Below, piece by piece: positions 9,402 through 18,220 of a stretch of 64,000 bases of DNA. The notes under the pieces are model-generated. The model was not told the origin of the DNA, made no database searches, and saw only the letters and a program-made list of their open reading frames with translations. The stretch is from Rhodoferax sp. GW822-FHT02A01 (GTDB lineage Bacteria > Pseudomonadota > Gammaproteobacteria > Burkholderiales > Burkholderiaceae_C), in the NCBI RefSeq assembly GCF_038784515.1, contig NZ_CP152376.1, positions 4,588,001 through 4,652,000 of the forward strand. Direction: 5' to 3'. A program made the translations under genes and the position numbers. Position 1 is the first letter of the stretch. Every line of letters begins with the position of its first letter.

Positions 9402-12005
9402 TCAGCTGAAGCTGAACTGGCCCGGTGACTGAATCGGGTCGACCCCCACGCTGATCGTTGCCTTGGGCGCAAAGCGGCCTTCCAGCAGCAGCTTGGACAG
9501 CGGGTTCTCGATGCGCTGCTGGATAGCCCGCTTCAATGGTCGAGCCCCGAACACCGGATCGAAACCCACCTTAGCCAGCTCGGCCACAGCGGCGTCCGAC
9601 ACTTCCAGTGTCAGGTCCATCTTGGACAGACGTGCCATCAGCACCTGCAACTGGATCTTGGCGATCGACGCGATGTGCTGCGCATCCAGCGCATGGAACA
9701 CCACGGTCTCATCAATGCGGTTGAGGAACTCGGGACGGAAGTGGTTCTTCAGCTCGCCGGTCACAGCCTCCTTGATGTCTTCGCTGTCCTGGCCCACCAT
9801 GCTCTGGATCAGATGCGAGCCGATGTTGCTGGTCATCACGATGATGGTGTTCTTGAAGTCCACGGTACGGCCCTGGCCATCGGTCAGACGGCCATCGTCG
9901 AGCACTTGCAACAGCACGTTGAACACGTCCGGATGGGCCTTCTCCACTTCGTCGAGCAGCAGCACTGCATAGGGTTTGCGACGCACGGCTTCCGTCAGGT
10001 AGCCGCCCTCTTCGTAACCCACGTAGCCCGGAGGCGCACCGATCAAGCGTGCGACCGAGTGTTTCTCCATGAACTCGCTCATGTCGATGCGGATCAGATG
10101 GTCTTCGCTGTCAAACAGGAAGCCCGCCAGCGCCTTGCACAGTTCGGTCTTGCCCACACCGGTGGGGCCCAGAAACAGGAAAGAGCCGGTGGGGCGGTTC
10201 GGGTCGGACAGACCCGAGCGCGAACGGCGGATGGCGTTGGCAATGGCCGAGATGGCCTCTTCCTGCCCCACCACGCGCCGGTGCAGCTTGTCTTCCATCT
10301 GCAGCAGTTTGTCCTTCTCGCCCTGCATCATCTTGGAAACGGGAATGCCCGTGGCACGGCTCACCACCTCGGCAATTTCCTCGGCGCCCACCTGGGTACG
10401 CAGCAATTGCGGTCCGGTGCCTTCCTTGCCTTTGGCTCTGGCCTTGCCGGATTCGTTTTCCTGCGCTTCTTTCAGGCGTTTTTCCAACTCGGGAAGCTTG
10501 CCGTATTGCAACTCGGCCACCTTGGCCAGATCGCCCTTGCGGGTCAGTGCTTCGATCTGCTGGCGCAGCTTGTCAATTTCTTCCCGCACATTGGCGCTGC
10601 CTTGTGCCGTGGCTTTCTCTGCCTTCCAGATTTCCTCCAGATCGGCGATTTCCTTTTGCAGGCTCTTGATCTCTTCATCGATCAGCTTGAGGCGCTGGAT
10701 TGACGCTTCGTCCTTTTCCTTCTTCACGGCTTCGCGTTCGATCTGCAACTGGATCAGTCGACGGTCCAGCTTGTCCATGACCTCGGGCTTGGAGTCCAGC
10801 TCGATCTTGATCTTGGAGGCTGCCTCGTCGATCAGGTCGATGGCCTTGTCCGGCAGGAAACGGTCGGTGATGTAGCGATTGGACAGCTCGGCGGCGGCCA
10901 CGATGGCCGGGTCGGTGATGTCCACTCCATGGTGCACCTCGTAGCGCTCCTTGAGGCCACGCAAGATGGCGATGGTGGCCTCGACCGTGGGTTCACCCAC
11001 CAGGATTTTCTGGAAGCGGCGCTCCAGCGCAGCGTCCTTCTCGATGTATTTGCGGTATTCGTCCAGCGTGGTGGCACCCACGCAGTGCAACTCGCCGCGG
11101 GCCAGCGCGGGCTTGAGCATGTTGCCCGCGTCCATGGCGCCCTCAGCCTTGCCAGCGCCCACCATGGTGTGCAGTTCGTCAATGAACACAATGGTCTGGC
11201 CGCCATCCTTGGCCAGATCCTTGAGTACGTTCTTCAACCGCTCTTCAAACTCACCGCGGAACTTGGCACCCGCCAGCAGGGATGCCATGTCCAGCGACAG
11301 CACGCGCTTGCCCTTCAGAGAGTCCGGCACTTCGCCGGCCACGATACGCTGTGCCAGGCCTTCCACGATGGCGGTCTTGCCCACGCCGGGCTCACCAATC
11401 AGAACCGGGTTGTTCTTGGTACGGCGCTGCAGCACCTGGATGGCACGGCGGATCTCGTCATCGCGACCGATCACCGGGTCCAGCTTGCCCTGACGGGCGC
11501 GTTCAGTCAGGTCGATGCAGTACTTCTTGAGCGACTCGCGTTGGTCTTCTGCATCGGCGCTGTCCACGTTCTGTCCACCACGCACGGCATCAATGGCGGC
11601 TTCCAGGCTCTTGCGGGTCAGGCCATTGGCGCGTGCCAAGTTGCCGACATCCCCCTTGTGGTCGGCCATGGCCAGCAGAAACAGTTCGCTGGCAACGAAC
11701 TGATCGCCCCGCTTGATGGACTCCTTCTCGGCTGCCTGCAGCAAAGTAACAGTGTCACGCCCCACCTGCACCTGTTCTTGACCCTGCACTGTGGGCAGCT
11801 TCTTGACAGCGGCTTCAGCTGCTGCCAGCAGGTTGTTGACATTGACGCCTGCACGTTGCAAAAGTGCCTTGGGGCCGTCCTGCTGCCGCAGCATGGCCAC
11901 CAGCACGTGGACGGGTTCGATATAGGCATGGTCATTGCCCAATGCCAGAGACTGGGCATCACCCAGGGCTTCCTGAAATTTAGTCGTGAGTTTGTCGGTA
12001 CGCAT
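9402..12005 (-). CDS. clpB: Protein disaggregase ClpB
   Basis: Hexameric AAA+ chaperone that pulls proteins out of aggregates with DnaK/DnaJ/GrpE. 867 residues, the usual length. It has an N-terminal double Clp_N domain (1-145), NBD1 with GEPGVGKT at 204-211 and Walker [11 protein letters not shown], a long coiled-coil middle domain (about 405-530) that distinguishes ClpB from ClpA, and NBD2 with GPTGVGKT near 610 and [12 protein letters not shown]. The start ATG has AAAGGA upstream and a sigma-32 promoter about 35 bases before it. Confidence 0.97.
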   Translation of the reverse strand: MRTDKLTTKFQEALGDAQSLALGNDHAYIEPVHVLVAMLRQQDGPKALLQRAGVNVNNLLAAAEAAVKKLPTVQGQEQVQVGRDTVTLLQAAEKESIKRGDQFVASELFLLAMADHKGDVGNLARANGLTRKSLEAAIDAVRGGQNVDSADAEDQRESLKKYCIDLTERARQGKLDPVIGRDDEIRRAIQVLQRRTKNNPVLIGEPGVGKTAIVEGLAQRIVAGEVPDSLKGKRVLSLDMASLLAGAKFRGEFEERLKNVLKDLAKDGGQTIVFIDELHTMVGAGKAEGAMDAGNMLKPALARGELHCVGATTLDEYRKYIEKDAALERRFQKILVGEPTVEATIAILRGLKERYEVHHGVDITDPAIVAAAELSNRYITDRFLPDKAIDLIDEAASKIKIELDSKPEVMDKLDRRLIQLQIEREAVKKEKDEASIQRLKLIDEEIKSLQKEIADLEEIWKAEKATAQGSANVREEIDKLRQQIEALTRKGDLAKVAELQYGKLPELEKRLKEAQENESGKARAKGKEGTGPQLLRTQVGAEEIAEVVSRATGIPVSKMMQGEKDKLLQMEDKLHRRVVGQEEAISAIANAIRRSRSGLSDPNRPTGSFLFLGPTGVGKTELCKALAGFLFDSEDHLIRIDMSEFMEKHSVARLIGAPPGYVGYEEGGYLTEAVRRKPYAVLLLDEVEKAHPDVFNVLLQVLDDGRLTDGQGRTVDFKNTIIVMTSNIGSHLIQSMVGQDSEDIKEAVTGELKNHFRPEFLNRIDETVVFHALDAQHIASIAKIQLQVLMARLSKMDLTLEVSDAAVAELAKVGFDPVFGARPLKRAIQQRIENPLSKLLLEGRFAPKATISVGVDPIQSPGQFSFS

Positions 12006-12041
12006 GTGAATTCCTTTGACGGTTAGGTCGGTTGCTTCACA

Positions 12042-12070
12042 GCTTGGGGGCTAGCGGCTTGCTTTTCAAG
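12042..12070 (-). promoter_or_regulatory. Heat-shock (sigma-32) promoter of clpB
   Basis: CTTGAAA (12070-12064) followed after 14 bases by CCCCAAGC (12049-12042) on the minus strand. This matches the sigma-32 consensus CTTGAAA-N13-15-CCCCATNT nearly perfectly, directly upstream of the heat-shock gene clpB. Confidence 0.85.
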
Positions 12071-12167
12071 TGCATTGGGGCACTTAGGTCTGCCAAAGGC
12101 TGATTTGCGTCAAAGAACTGTTTTTTGCGCGGGTTGTGCCTTCGTGCCTGGACCAACGACGCCGACA

Positions 12168-12248
12168 GGTTGATGCGGGGGTAGCGTAGGCCCCAATTTT
12201 GCGGCCCAAGGGAACGCATGAGGGGCCTACGCTACCCCCGCATCAACC
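12168..12248. repeat. 27-bp perfect inverted repeat with 27-base loop
   Basis: The arms at 12168-12194 and 12222-12248 are exact reverse complements over 27 bases; each contains GCGGGGGTAGCGTAGG or its complement. The structure begins 18 bases after the moaE stop and ends about 100 bases before the clpB sigma-32 promoter. There is no T-run on either side, so it is not a standard intrinsic terminator. It could be a transcript-end stabiliser, a dispersed REP-like element or the remnant of a mobile element. Confidence 0.9.
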
Positions 12249-12265
12249 CACCAAAAGCCAGGCAA

Positions 12266-12751
12266 CTATGCCGCGTTGCCTCCACTGATCCCCCAACGCA
12301 ACAAAGCCGCGTCATCACTGACCCGTGCATCCACCCAATGGGCACCGTCGGGCGTGGTTTCTTTCTTCCAGAACGGCGCCTGCGTCTTCAGGTAATCCAT
12401 CAGGAACTCACAGGCCTTGAAGCTCTCGCCCCGGTGCGCCGAGGTGACCGCCACCAGAACAATCTGATCCAGAGGCTGCAGCAGCCCGACCCGGTGCACT
12501 ACCCGTGCGCCGAAGATGTCAAAACGCTTGTGCGCCTCGTCGATCATGGCTTCGATCGATTTCTCCGTCATCCCAGGGTAATGCTCCAGCTCCATGGACT
12601 GCACCGATGGATCGGCATCACCATTGCGATCCCTGACCGTGCCCACAAAACTGCACACCGCCCCGACCCGCTTGTCCAGCGCGCGCAGGCGCGCCACTTC
12701 TTCCGACAAATCAAAGTCCTGGGTCTGGATGGATACGCGTGCATGTGTCAT
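12266..12751 (-). CDS. moaE: Molybdopterin synthase catalytic subunit
   Basis: MoaE with the thiocarboxylated MoaD tail converts precursor Z (cPMP) to molybdopterin. 161 residues. Typical motifs are GAVCSFVGTVRD, ELEHYPGMTE, HRVG and the C-terminal substrate-binding AHRGESFKA and PFWKKE lysines. It is separated from moaD and moeA by a divergent dapA-like gene, although all three serve one pathway. The start ATG is clear; no close promoter is obvious. Confidence 0.94.
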   Translation of the reverse strand: MTHARVSIQTQDFDLSEEVARLRALDKRVGAVCSFVGTVRDRNGDADPSVQSMELEHYPGMTEKSIEAMIDEAHKRFDIFGARVVHRVGLLQPLDQIVLVAVTSAHRGESFKACEFLMDYLKTQAPFWKKETTPDGAHWVDARVSDDAALLRWGISGGNAA

Positions 12752-12891
12752 GGCGGCATTTTGGCATCAGGCACCGTTGGTTGCACTGCTACACTTCAGT
12801 CCATGTTGTTCGCATGTGTTCTTCCCGCCTCCCGCACCATCCAGACGGTTGCGTGCGGAAACACCTGCGTCAGCAAATCCAAGAAGACCAA

Positions 12892-12931
12892 GCTCATCTG
12901 ACCGGAGCTTCGGTTCCGTCCTCAGATGAGC
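12892..12931. other. Hairpin in the moaE/dapA-like intergenic region
   Basis: GCTCATCTGA (12892-12901) pairs perfectly with TCAGATGAGC (12922-12931); the loop contains a second small CGGA/TCCG stem around TTCG. No T-run follows on either strand, so a simple terminator is unlikely. It may lie in the leader of the dapA-like gene, whose start is about 95 bases downstream. Apart from this hairpin, 12752-13025 shows nothing I can assign. Confidence 0.5.
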
Positions 12932-13025
12932 GATGGAACCAAACCAGTTGCCCGTATGGGCCCGGTCCCGGATTCAGCGCTTTTTTGCAGGCGGCTTTTG
13001 CGGTCATTTTTTGATTGGACAAGGT

Positions 13026-13925
13026 ATGCCGACAGCGCAGACAGTCTCGCCCTCCACAGCCGATTTTTCCGGACTGTGGATTCCTTTGATAACCCCCTTC
13101 ACCGCCGATACCAGGGCGGTGGACCATGTGGCGCTCAAGCGGCTGCTGGCCCACTACCGCCAGACAGGTATTGCCGGCTATGTGGTCTGCGGCAGCACGG
13201 GTGAGGCGGCAGCGCTCAGCAAGCAGGAGCAATGGGAGGTGCTGGAGACGGTCCTGGAACATGCCGATGGGCTCCCCGCCATTCTGGGCTACTCCGGCTA
13301 CAACCTGCAGGATGCCCTGGCCTTTGTGCGCAAGGCAGCGGACCATCCCCTGCATGGTCTGCTGGTCGCAGCACCCCACTACATCCGCCCCTCACAGGAT
13401 GGGCTGCTGCATTGGTTTGAGACCATTGCCAGCGCCGCCAGCCAGCCCGTGCTGATCTACGACATTCCCTACCGCACAGGCGTGGAGATGTCCGTACAGA
13501 CGCTGCAACACTTGGCCCTGCATCCCAATATCCAGGGTATCAAGGACTGCGGTGGCAGCGCCGCCAAGACGCAGCAGCTGATTGCGGATGGCCAGCTGCA
13601 AGTGCTGGCCGGTGAGGACCACCAGATTTTCAGCACGGTGGCAGCCGGTGGGCGCGGTGCCATTGCCGCCAGCAGCCATGTGCGCACGGAGGATTTTGCG
13701 GCCGTGATCCGTCTGATCAGTAGCGGTGACCTGGCAGAGGCACGGGCGCACTGGAAGCCCTTGGTGCCGCTGGTTTCCGCATTGTTTGCCGAACCCAACC
13801 CGGCGTGCATCAAGAGTGCGCTGGCGCAAATGGGGTTGATTGACAACAGCCTGCGCGAACCAATGATGCCGGCTCGACAGGCCTTTGCCATGGATTTATT
13901 GGAAAAGCAGTTCGCGACCGCTTAA
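13026..13925 (+). CDS. Dihydrodipicolinate synthase family aldolase (DapA-like)
   Basis: Class I aldolase of the DapA/NanA family, 299 residues. Key residues are visible: CGSTGEA substrate loop, tyrosine in LIYDIPYRTGV, Schiff-base lysine in GIKDCGG and the glycine-rich AAGGRGAIAASS. It could be 4-hydroxy-tetrahydrodipicolinate synthase of lysine synthesis or a related pyruvate aldolase; YDIPYRTG rather than YNVPSRTG leaves this open. I chose ATG 13026, preceded by an AAGG SD and followed by the conserved fold; upstream in-frame codons look non-coding. It runs opposite to the moa genes on both sides. Confidence 0.8.
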   Translation: MPTAQTVSPSTADFSGLWIPLITPFTADTRAVDHVALKRLLAHYRQTGIAGYVVCGSTGEAAALSKQEQWEVLETVLEHADGLPAILGYSGYNLQDALAFVRKAADHPLHGLLVAAPHYIRPSQDGLLHWFETIASAASQPVLIYDIPYRTGVEMSVQTLQHLALHPNIQGIKDCGGSAAKTQQLIADGQLQVLAGEDHQIFSTVAAGGRGAIAASSHVRTEDFAAVIRLISSGDLAEARAHWKPLVPLVSALFAEPNPACIKSALAQMGLIDNSLREPMMPARQAFAMDLLEKQFATA

Positions 13926-14173
13926 CCGCCCGTGACGGGCGGAAAAAATGCTACTTCGCAGCCTTCGCTGAGGGCTGCGGATTCGCTGCTCATGACCTGG
14001 TTGAGCGCCATGCGCACCGCACGCCCGCGCGCAAGCACTTCTGCAAAGGCACCGGGGCGCGCAATCAGCTCGTCGCGCAGCAGTGCCAGCGTGTCAGCCT
14101 GCGTCTCCCACGCTTCAGCACCGGTACCCAGAGCCTCTCGAATGGAGGCGAAATAGCGCACAGTGATCTTCAT
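13922..14173 (-). CDS. moaD: Molybdopterin synthase sulfur carrier subunit
   Basis: Ubiquitin-like sulfur carrier, 83 residues, beginning MKITVRYFASIREALG and ending with the functional double glycine PPVTGG, whose last Gly is thiocarboxylated before transfer of sulfur in the MoaE active site. The start overlaps the moeA stop (ATGA). The stop is convergent with, and overlaps by a few bases, the dapA-like gene. Confidence 0.93.
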   Translation of the reverse strand: MKITVRYFASIREALGTGAEAWETQADTLALLRDELIARPGAFAEVLARGRAVRMALNQVMSSESAALSEGCEVAFFPPVTGG

Positions 14174-15417
14174 GCAAGCAGGTCCGAAAAAGGCAGGAAA
14201 CGCACCACATCACCTTTCTGGATAACGTTTGCGCCGGGGTTGTCCAGCAAGCCGTCACCCCACACCGCAGAGGTCAGCACGCCGGAACTCTGGTTGGGAA
14301 ACAATTCCAGACTGCCTTGGGCACTGCGCCGCACACGCAGGAATTCGCGGCGTTTGTCGGCACGTGGCCAGTCGAAATCGGCCCGAACCAGTTCCACCGT
14401 GGGGGCCACGCTCTCAACCCCTTGTAGACGTAGCAGAAAGGGCCGCACCAGCAGCAGGAACGTCACAAAGCTGGACACCGGATTGCCGGGCAGCCCGATA
14501 AAGTGCGCTTGCGCCACCCTTCCGTGGGCAAATGGCTTGCCGGGCTTCATGGCGATCTGCATCAGATCCAGGCTACCCAGTTGCAGCACCGCGGGTTTGA
14601 TGTGGTCCTCTTCTCCAGTGGACACGCCACCGCTGGTCAGCACCAAGTCATGGGAGGCACTGGCCTCGCGCAAAGTGCCTACGGTTGCCTCCAATGTGTC
14701 AGGCACGATGCCAAAGTCCGTCACCTCGCAACCCATACGCCGCAGCAGGCTGCTCAGGAAAAACCGGTTGGAGTTGTAGATGGCACCAGGCCTCATGTCC
14801 TGTGGCGCTACCGCGCCAGGCATGACCAGTTCATCGCCCGTGGAAAACAGCGCCACACGCGGCTTGCGCACCACGGCAAGACTGTCCATGCCCACGCTGG
14901 CGGCCATGCCCTGCGCCGCCGGTCCCAGGCGCTGTCCCTTGGCTAGAACCACGGCGCCACGGGTCACGTCTTCACCCGCTCGCCGAATCCACTGCCCCAC
15001 CTTTGGGATCGCATTCACCTGCACTTGCGCTGGCGAACCTTCGATGCCCTCAACTGCCGCGCAATCTTCCTGCATGACGATGGAATCAGCGCCCAATGGC
15101 ACAGGAGCGCCCGTAAATATGCGTGCCACGGTCCCGGGTTGCAAGGGCGATCCAGCGGCCCCTGCCGGGATGCGCTGGGACACCGGCAACACCACTCCAG
15201 CCACAGCAATGTCCTGGCACCGCACCGCATAGCCGTCCATGGAGCTGTTGTCCTGCGGCGGAACGTGGAGGGCAGAAACCACCTCCTGCGCCAGCACACG
15301 GCCATCGGCCTCCAGCGTTGCGACCCGTTCGGTCTGGGAAATCGGTGTCACCGAGGCCAGCAATTGCGCCAGCGCCTCGTCCAGTGACTTCAGTGGCGCA
15401 CGCTGCACGGTAGCCAT
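14170..15417 (-). CDS. moeA: Molybdopterin molybdenumtransferase
   Basis: MoeA inserts molybdate into adenylated molybdopterin. About 415 residues. Motifs include PPQDNSSMDGYAV, GAPVPLGADSIVMQED, FSTGDEL and, near the middle, LTSGGVSTGEEDHIK; AHFIGLPGNPVS follows. I chose ATG 15417 with AGGA upstream; a GTG at 15441 would overlap thrC. It follows thrC closely and overlaps moaD, so threonine synthesis and cofactor genes are probably co-transcribed. Confidence 0.94.
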   Translation of the reverse strand: MATVQRAPLKSLDEALAQLLASVTPISQTERVATLEADGRVLAQEVVSALHVPPQDNSSMDGYAVRCQDIAVAGVVLPVSQRIPAGAAGSPLQPGTVARIFTGAPVPLGADSIVMQEDCAAVEGIEGSPAQVQVNAIPKVGQWIRRAGEDVTRGAVVLAKGQRLGPAAQGMAASVGMDSLAVVRKPRVALFSTGDELVMPGAVAPQDMRPGAIYNSNRFFLSSLLRRMGCEVTDFGIVPDTLEATVGTLREASASHDLVLTSGGVSTGEEDHIKPAVLQLGSLDLMQIAMKPGKPFAHGRVAQAHFIGLPGNPVSSFVTFLLLVRPFLLRLQGVESVAPTVELVRADFDWPRADKRREFLRVRRSAQGSLELFPNQSSGVLTSAVWGDGLLDNPGANVIQKGDVVRFLPFSDLLA

Positions 15418-15430
15418 CTTGTCCTGCGTA

Positions 15431-16870
15431 TCAGTAGCCACACTCGCGGGCGATCAGAGCCTTCACCGCATTGGCGTCGGCCGACATGACCTGCACGCGC
15501 TTGGGCAACGCCTCAATACCTTCAAAGCCCGCAGGGCGTTGCGGCTCACGGCCCAGCGCTTCCACAATCGTGGATGAGAACTTGATCGGCAATGCCGTTT
15601 CCAGAACCACCATGGTCTTGGACGCAGCGCGATTTTCCAGCGCCACCTTGAGTGCATCCGCGGTATGGGGGTCGATCATGAAACCGTGCTGCTCCCACGT
15701 TGCGCGGATGGTTTGCAGCCGATCCGCATGCGTGCTCCGGCCGCTGACAAAACCAAAACGGGTGGCGGCTTCTGCGAAACGCGGATCCGCACTCAGATCA
15801 AAACGCCCCTGGCTGTTGACGGCGTCGCCAAACAAAGACTTGATACGTGACCCATCGCGCCCCAGCAGGTCGAACACAAAGCGCTCGAAGTTGCTGGCCT
15901 TGGAAATATCCATGGAGGGGCTGGAAGTCTCGAAGGTATCGGCGCTGCCCCGCACGCGGTAAACCCCGGTGCGGAAGAATTCGTCGAGCACATCGTTCTC
16001 ATTCGTGGCGACCACCAGCTTGGCTATGGGCAGGCCCATCATGCGGGCCACATGGCCGGCGCAGACGTTGCCGAAATTGCCGCTGGGCACGCTGAAAGAA
16101 ACCCGCTCGCTGTTGCTCTCGGTAGCCTGGATGTAGCCAGCAAAGTAGTACACCACCTGAGCCAGCAAGCGCGCCCAGTTGATGGAGTTGACGGTGCCGA
16201 TCTTGTACTTGCGCTTGAACTCCAGGTCGTTGCTGACCACCTTGACGATGTCCTGGCAATCGTCAAACACGCCTTCAATGGCGATGTTGTAGATGTTGGC
16301 GTCCTGCAGACTGAACATCTGCGCCTGCTGGAACGGGCTCATGCGTCCGTGCGGGCTGGTCATGAAGACGCGCACGCCCTTCTTGCCACGCATGGCGTAT
16401 TCAGCGGCACTTCCCGTGTCTCCGCTGGTCGCACCCAAGATGTTGAGCTCGGCACCACGGCGTGCCAGTTCGTACTCGAACAGGTTGCCCAGCAACTGCA
16501 TGGCCATGTCCTTGAAGGCCAGCGTGGGGCCATTGGATAATGCCTCGATCCAGAGCCCTTCTTCCACGTGCCGCAACGGCACGATTTCGCCAGTACCAAA
16601 CACTTCTGCGGTGTAGGTCTTTGCGCACAGGGCTCGCAAGTCGGCAGCGGGGATGTCGTCGATGTACAGCGACAGCACTTCGAATGCCAGCTCTGCATAT
16701 CCCTGCTTGTGGTACACGGTACGCCAACGGCTGAGCGTTGCGTCGCTGACTTGGGGATACTGTTCCGGCATGTACAGGCCACCGTCCGGCGCCAGGCCTT
16801 CCAGCAGGATTTCACAAAAGCGCTTGCGCTCGGTAGACGAAGCCGGAGCGCGCGTGCTGAGGTATTTCAT
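15431..16870 (-). CDS. thrC: Threonine synthase
   Basis: PLP enzyme making threonine from O-phosphohomoserine. 479 residues, consistent with the long (fold II, yeast/proteobacterial) form. The PLP lysine is in NGPTLAFKDMAMQ and the phosphate-binding loop in SVPSGNFGNVCAGH; ATSGDTGSAAEYA is the substrate loop. Starts MKYLSTRA, typical of the family. Its ATG overlaps the hom stop (ATGA). Confidence 0.96.
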   Translation of the reverse strand: MKYLSTRAPASSTERKRFCEILLEGLAPDGGLYMPEQYPQVSDATLSRWRTVYHKQGYAELAFEVLSLYIDDIPAADLRALCAKTYTAEVFGTGEIVPLRHVEEGLWIEALSNGPTLAFKDMAMQLLGNLFEYELARRGAELNILGATSGDTGSAAEYAMRGKKGVRVFMTSPHGRMSPFQQAQMFSLQDANIYNIAIEGVFDDCQDIVKVVSNDLEFKRKYKIGTVNSINWARLLAQVVYYFAGYIQATESNSERVSFSVPSGNFGNVCAGHVARMMGLPIAKLVVATNENDVLDEFFRTGVYRVRGSADTFETSSPSMDISKASNFERFVFDLLGRDGSRIKSLFGDAVNSQGRFDLSADPRFAEAATRFGFVSGRSTHADRLQTIRATWEQHGFMIDPHTADALKVALENRAASKTMVVLETALPIKFSSTIVEALGREPQRPAGFEGIEALPKRVQVMSADANAVKALIARECGY

Positions 16871-18189
16871 GCCAACTCTTCCTTACGAATGCGGGTAATG
16901 GGCTCCAGCACGGTGGGCAGCGCCTGCATGCGGGCCAATGCAGTGTTCATCTGCGCCTCCTGGCAATCGTGTGTGAGGATGATGAGATCGGTCTGGGTGG
17001 CGTCCGCCCCCCCCACTTCGTCGGCCTCACGCTGCAGCACCGCGTCAATGCTGATGCCGGAGTCGGCCAGAATGCCGGTCACCTTGGCCAGCACGCCGGC
17101 CTGATCGGCCACGCGCAGGCGCAGGTAGTAACTCGTCACCACTTCGGTCATGGGCAATATGGGCGTGTCGCTCATGGCATTCGGTTGGAATGCCAGGTGG
17201 GGCACGCGATGCGCGGAATCGGCCGTATGCAGGCGTGTGATGTCCACCAGATCAGCAATCACGGCGCTCGCGGTGGGCTCCGAACCCGCACCCTTGCCGT
17301 AGTACAGCGTGGTACCGACTGCATCGCCCTGCACCACCACGGCGTTCATGGCGCCTTCCACATTGGCGATCAGGCGTTTGGCAGGAACCAGACTGGGGTG
17401 TACACGCAATTCAATACCGTCGGCGCGGCGCTTGGCTATGCCCAGCAACTTGATGCGATAGCCCAGTTGTTCGGCGTATTTGATGTCCTGCGAAGAGAGC
17501 TTGGTAATACCCTCCACATAAGCTTTGTCAAACTGCACCGGAATACCAAACGCGATGGCCGACATGATGGTGGCCTTGTGCGCGGCATCGATGCCTTCAA
17601 TGTCGAACGTGGGGTCAGCCTCGGCATAGCCCAGGCGCTGGGCTTCCTTGAGCACCACGCCAAAGTCCAGCCCCTTGTCACGCATTTCGGACAGGATGAA
17701 ATTGGTGGTGCCGTTGATGATCCCGGCAATCCACTGGATACGGTTGGCTGTCAGACCTTCGCGCAATGCCTTGATGATGGGGATACCGCCAGCGACTGCC
17801 GCCTCAAATGCCACCATCACGCCCTTGGCGGATGCAGCTGCAAAAATTTCCGTGCCATGCACTGCCAACAAGGCCTTGTTGGCAGTAACCACATGCTTGC
17901 CCGCAGCGATGGCTTCCATTACCAGCGTCTTGGCGATGCCATAGCCGCCAATCAGCTCGATCACGATGTCGATGTCCGGATTGGCGATGACCTTGCGTGC
18001 GTCGTTCACCACCTGCACATCCGGACCGACGACGGAACGGGCGCGGGCCTCGTCAAGGTCGGCCACCATGGTGATCTCAATACCGCGGCCAGCACGGCGC
18101 TGTATTTCCTGCTGATTGCGTTTAAGCACGTTGAACGTGCCACTGCCTACAACGCCTATGCCCAGAAGGCCTACTTGGATGGGTTTCAT
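16867..18189 (-). CDS. hom: Homoserine dehydrogenase
   Basis: NAD(P)-dependent reduction of aspartate semialdehyde to homoserine. 440 residues. Rossmann segment GLLGIGVVGSGTFNVL at the N-terminus, catalytic region GIINGTTNFIL and EADPTFDIEG, and a C-terminal ACT domain (from SYYLRLRVADQAGVLA) that normally mediates threonine feedback inhibition. I chose ATG 18189 (MKPIQVG); the reading frame is open further upstream but that part is not family-like and runs into alaA. Confidence 0.96.
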   Translation of the reverse strand: MKPIQVGLLGIGVVGSGTFNVLKRNQQEIQRRAGRGIEITMVADLDEARARSVVGPDVQVVNDARKVIANPDIDIVIELIGGYGIAKTLVMEAIAAGKHVVTANKALLAVHGTEIFAAASAKGVMVAFEAAVAGGIPIIKALREGLTANRIQWIAGIINGTTNFILSEMRDKGLDFGVVLKEAQRLGYAEADPTFDIEGIDAAHKATIMSAIAFGIPVQFDKAYVEGITKLSSQDIKYAEQLGYRIKLLGIAKRRADGIELRVHPSLVPAKRLIANVEGAMNAVVVQGDAVGTTLYYGKGAGSEPTASAVIADLVDITRLHTADSAHRVPHLAFQPNAMSDTPILPMTEVVTSYYLRLRVADQAGVLAKVTGILADSGISIDAVLQREADEVGGADATQTDLIILTHDCQEAQMNTALARMQALPTVLEPITRIRKEELA

Positions 18190-18220
18190 GGAATCTAGCT
18201 GGTGAAAAAGTGGGAAAGAG

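Noticed and set aside
12803..12901. A 32-codon cysteine-containing reading frame in the moaE/dapA-like gap
   Set aside because: No ribosome-binding site and no recognisable family; it is the tail of a longer frame antisense to moaE, so chance is the simplest explanation.
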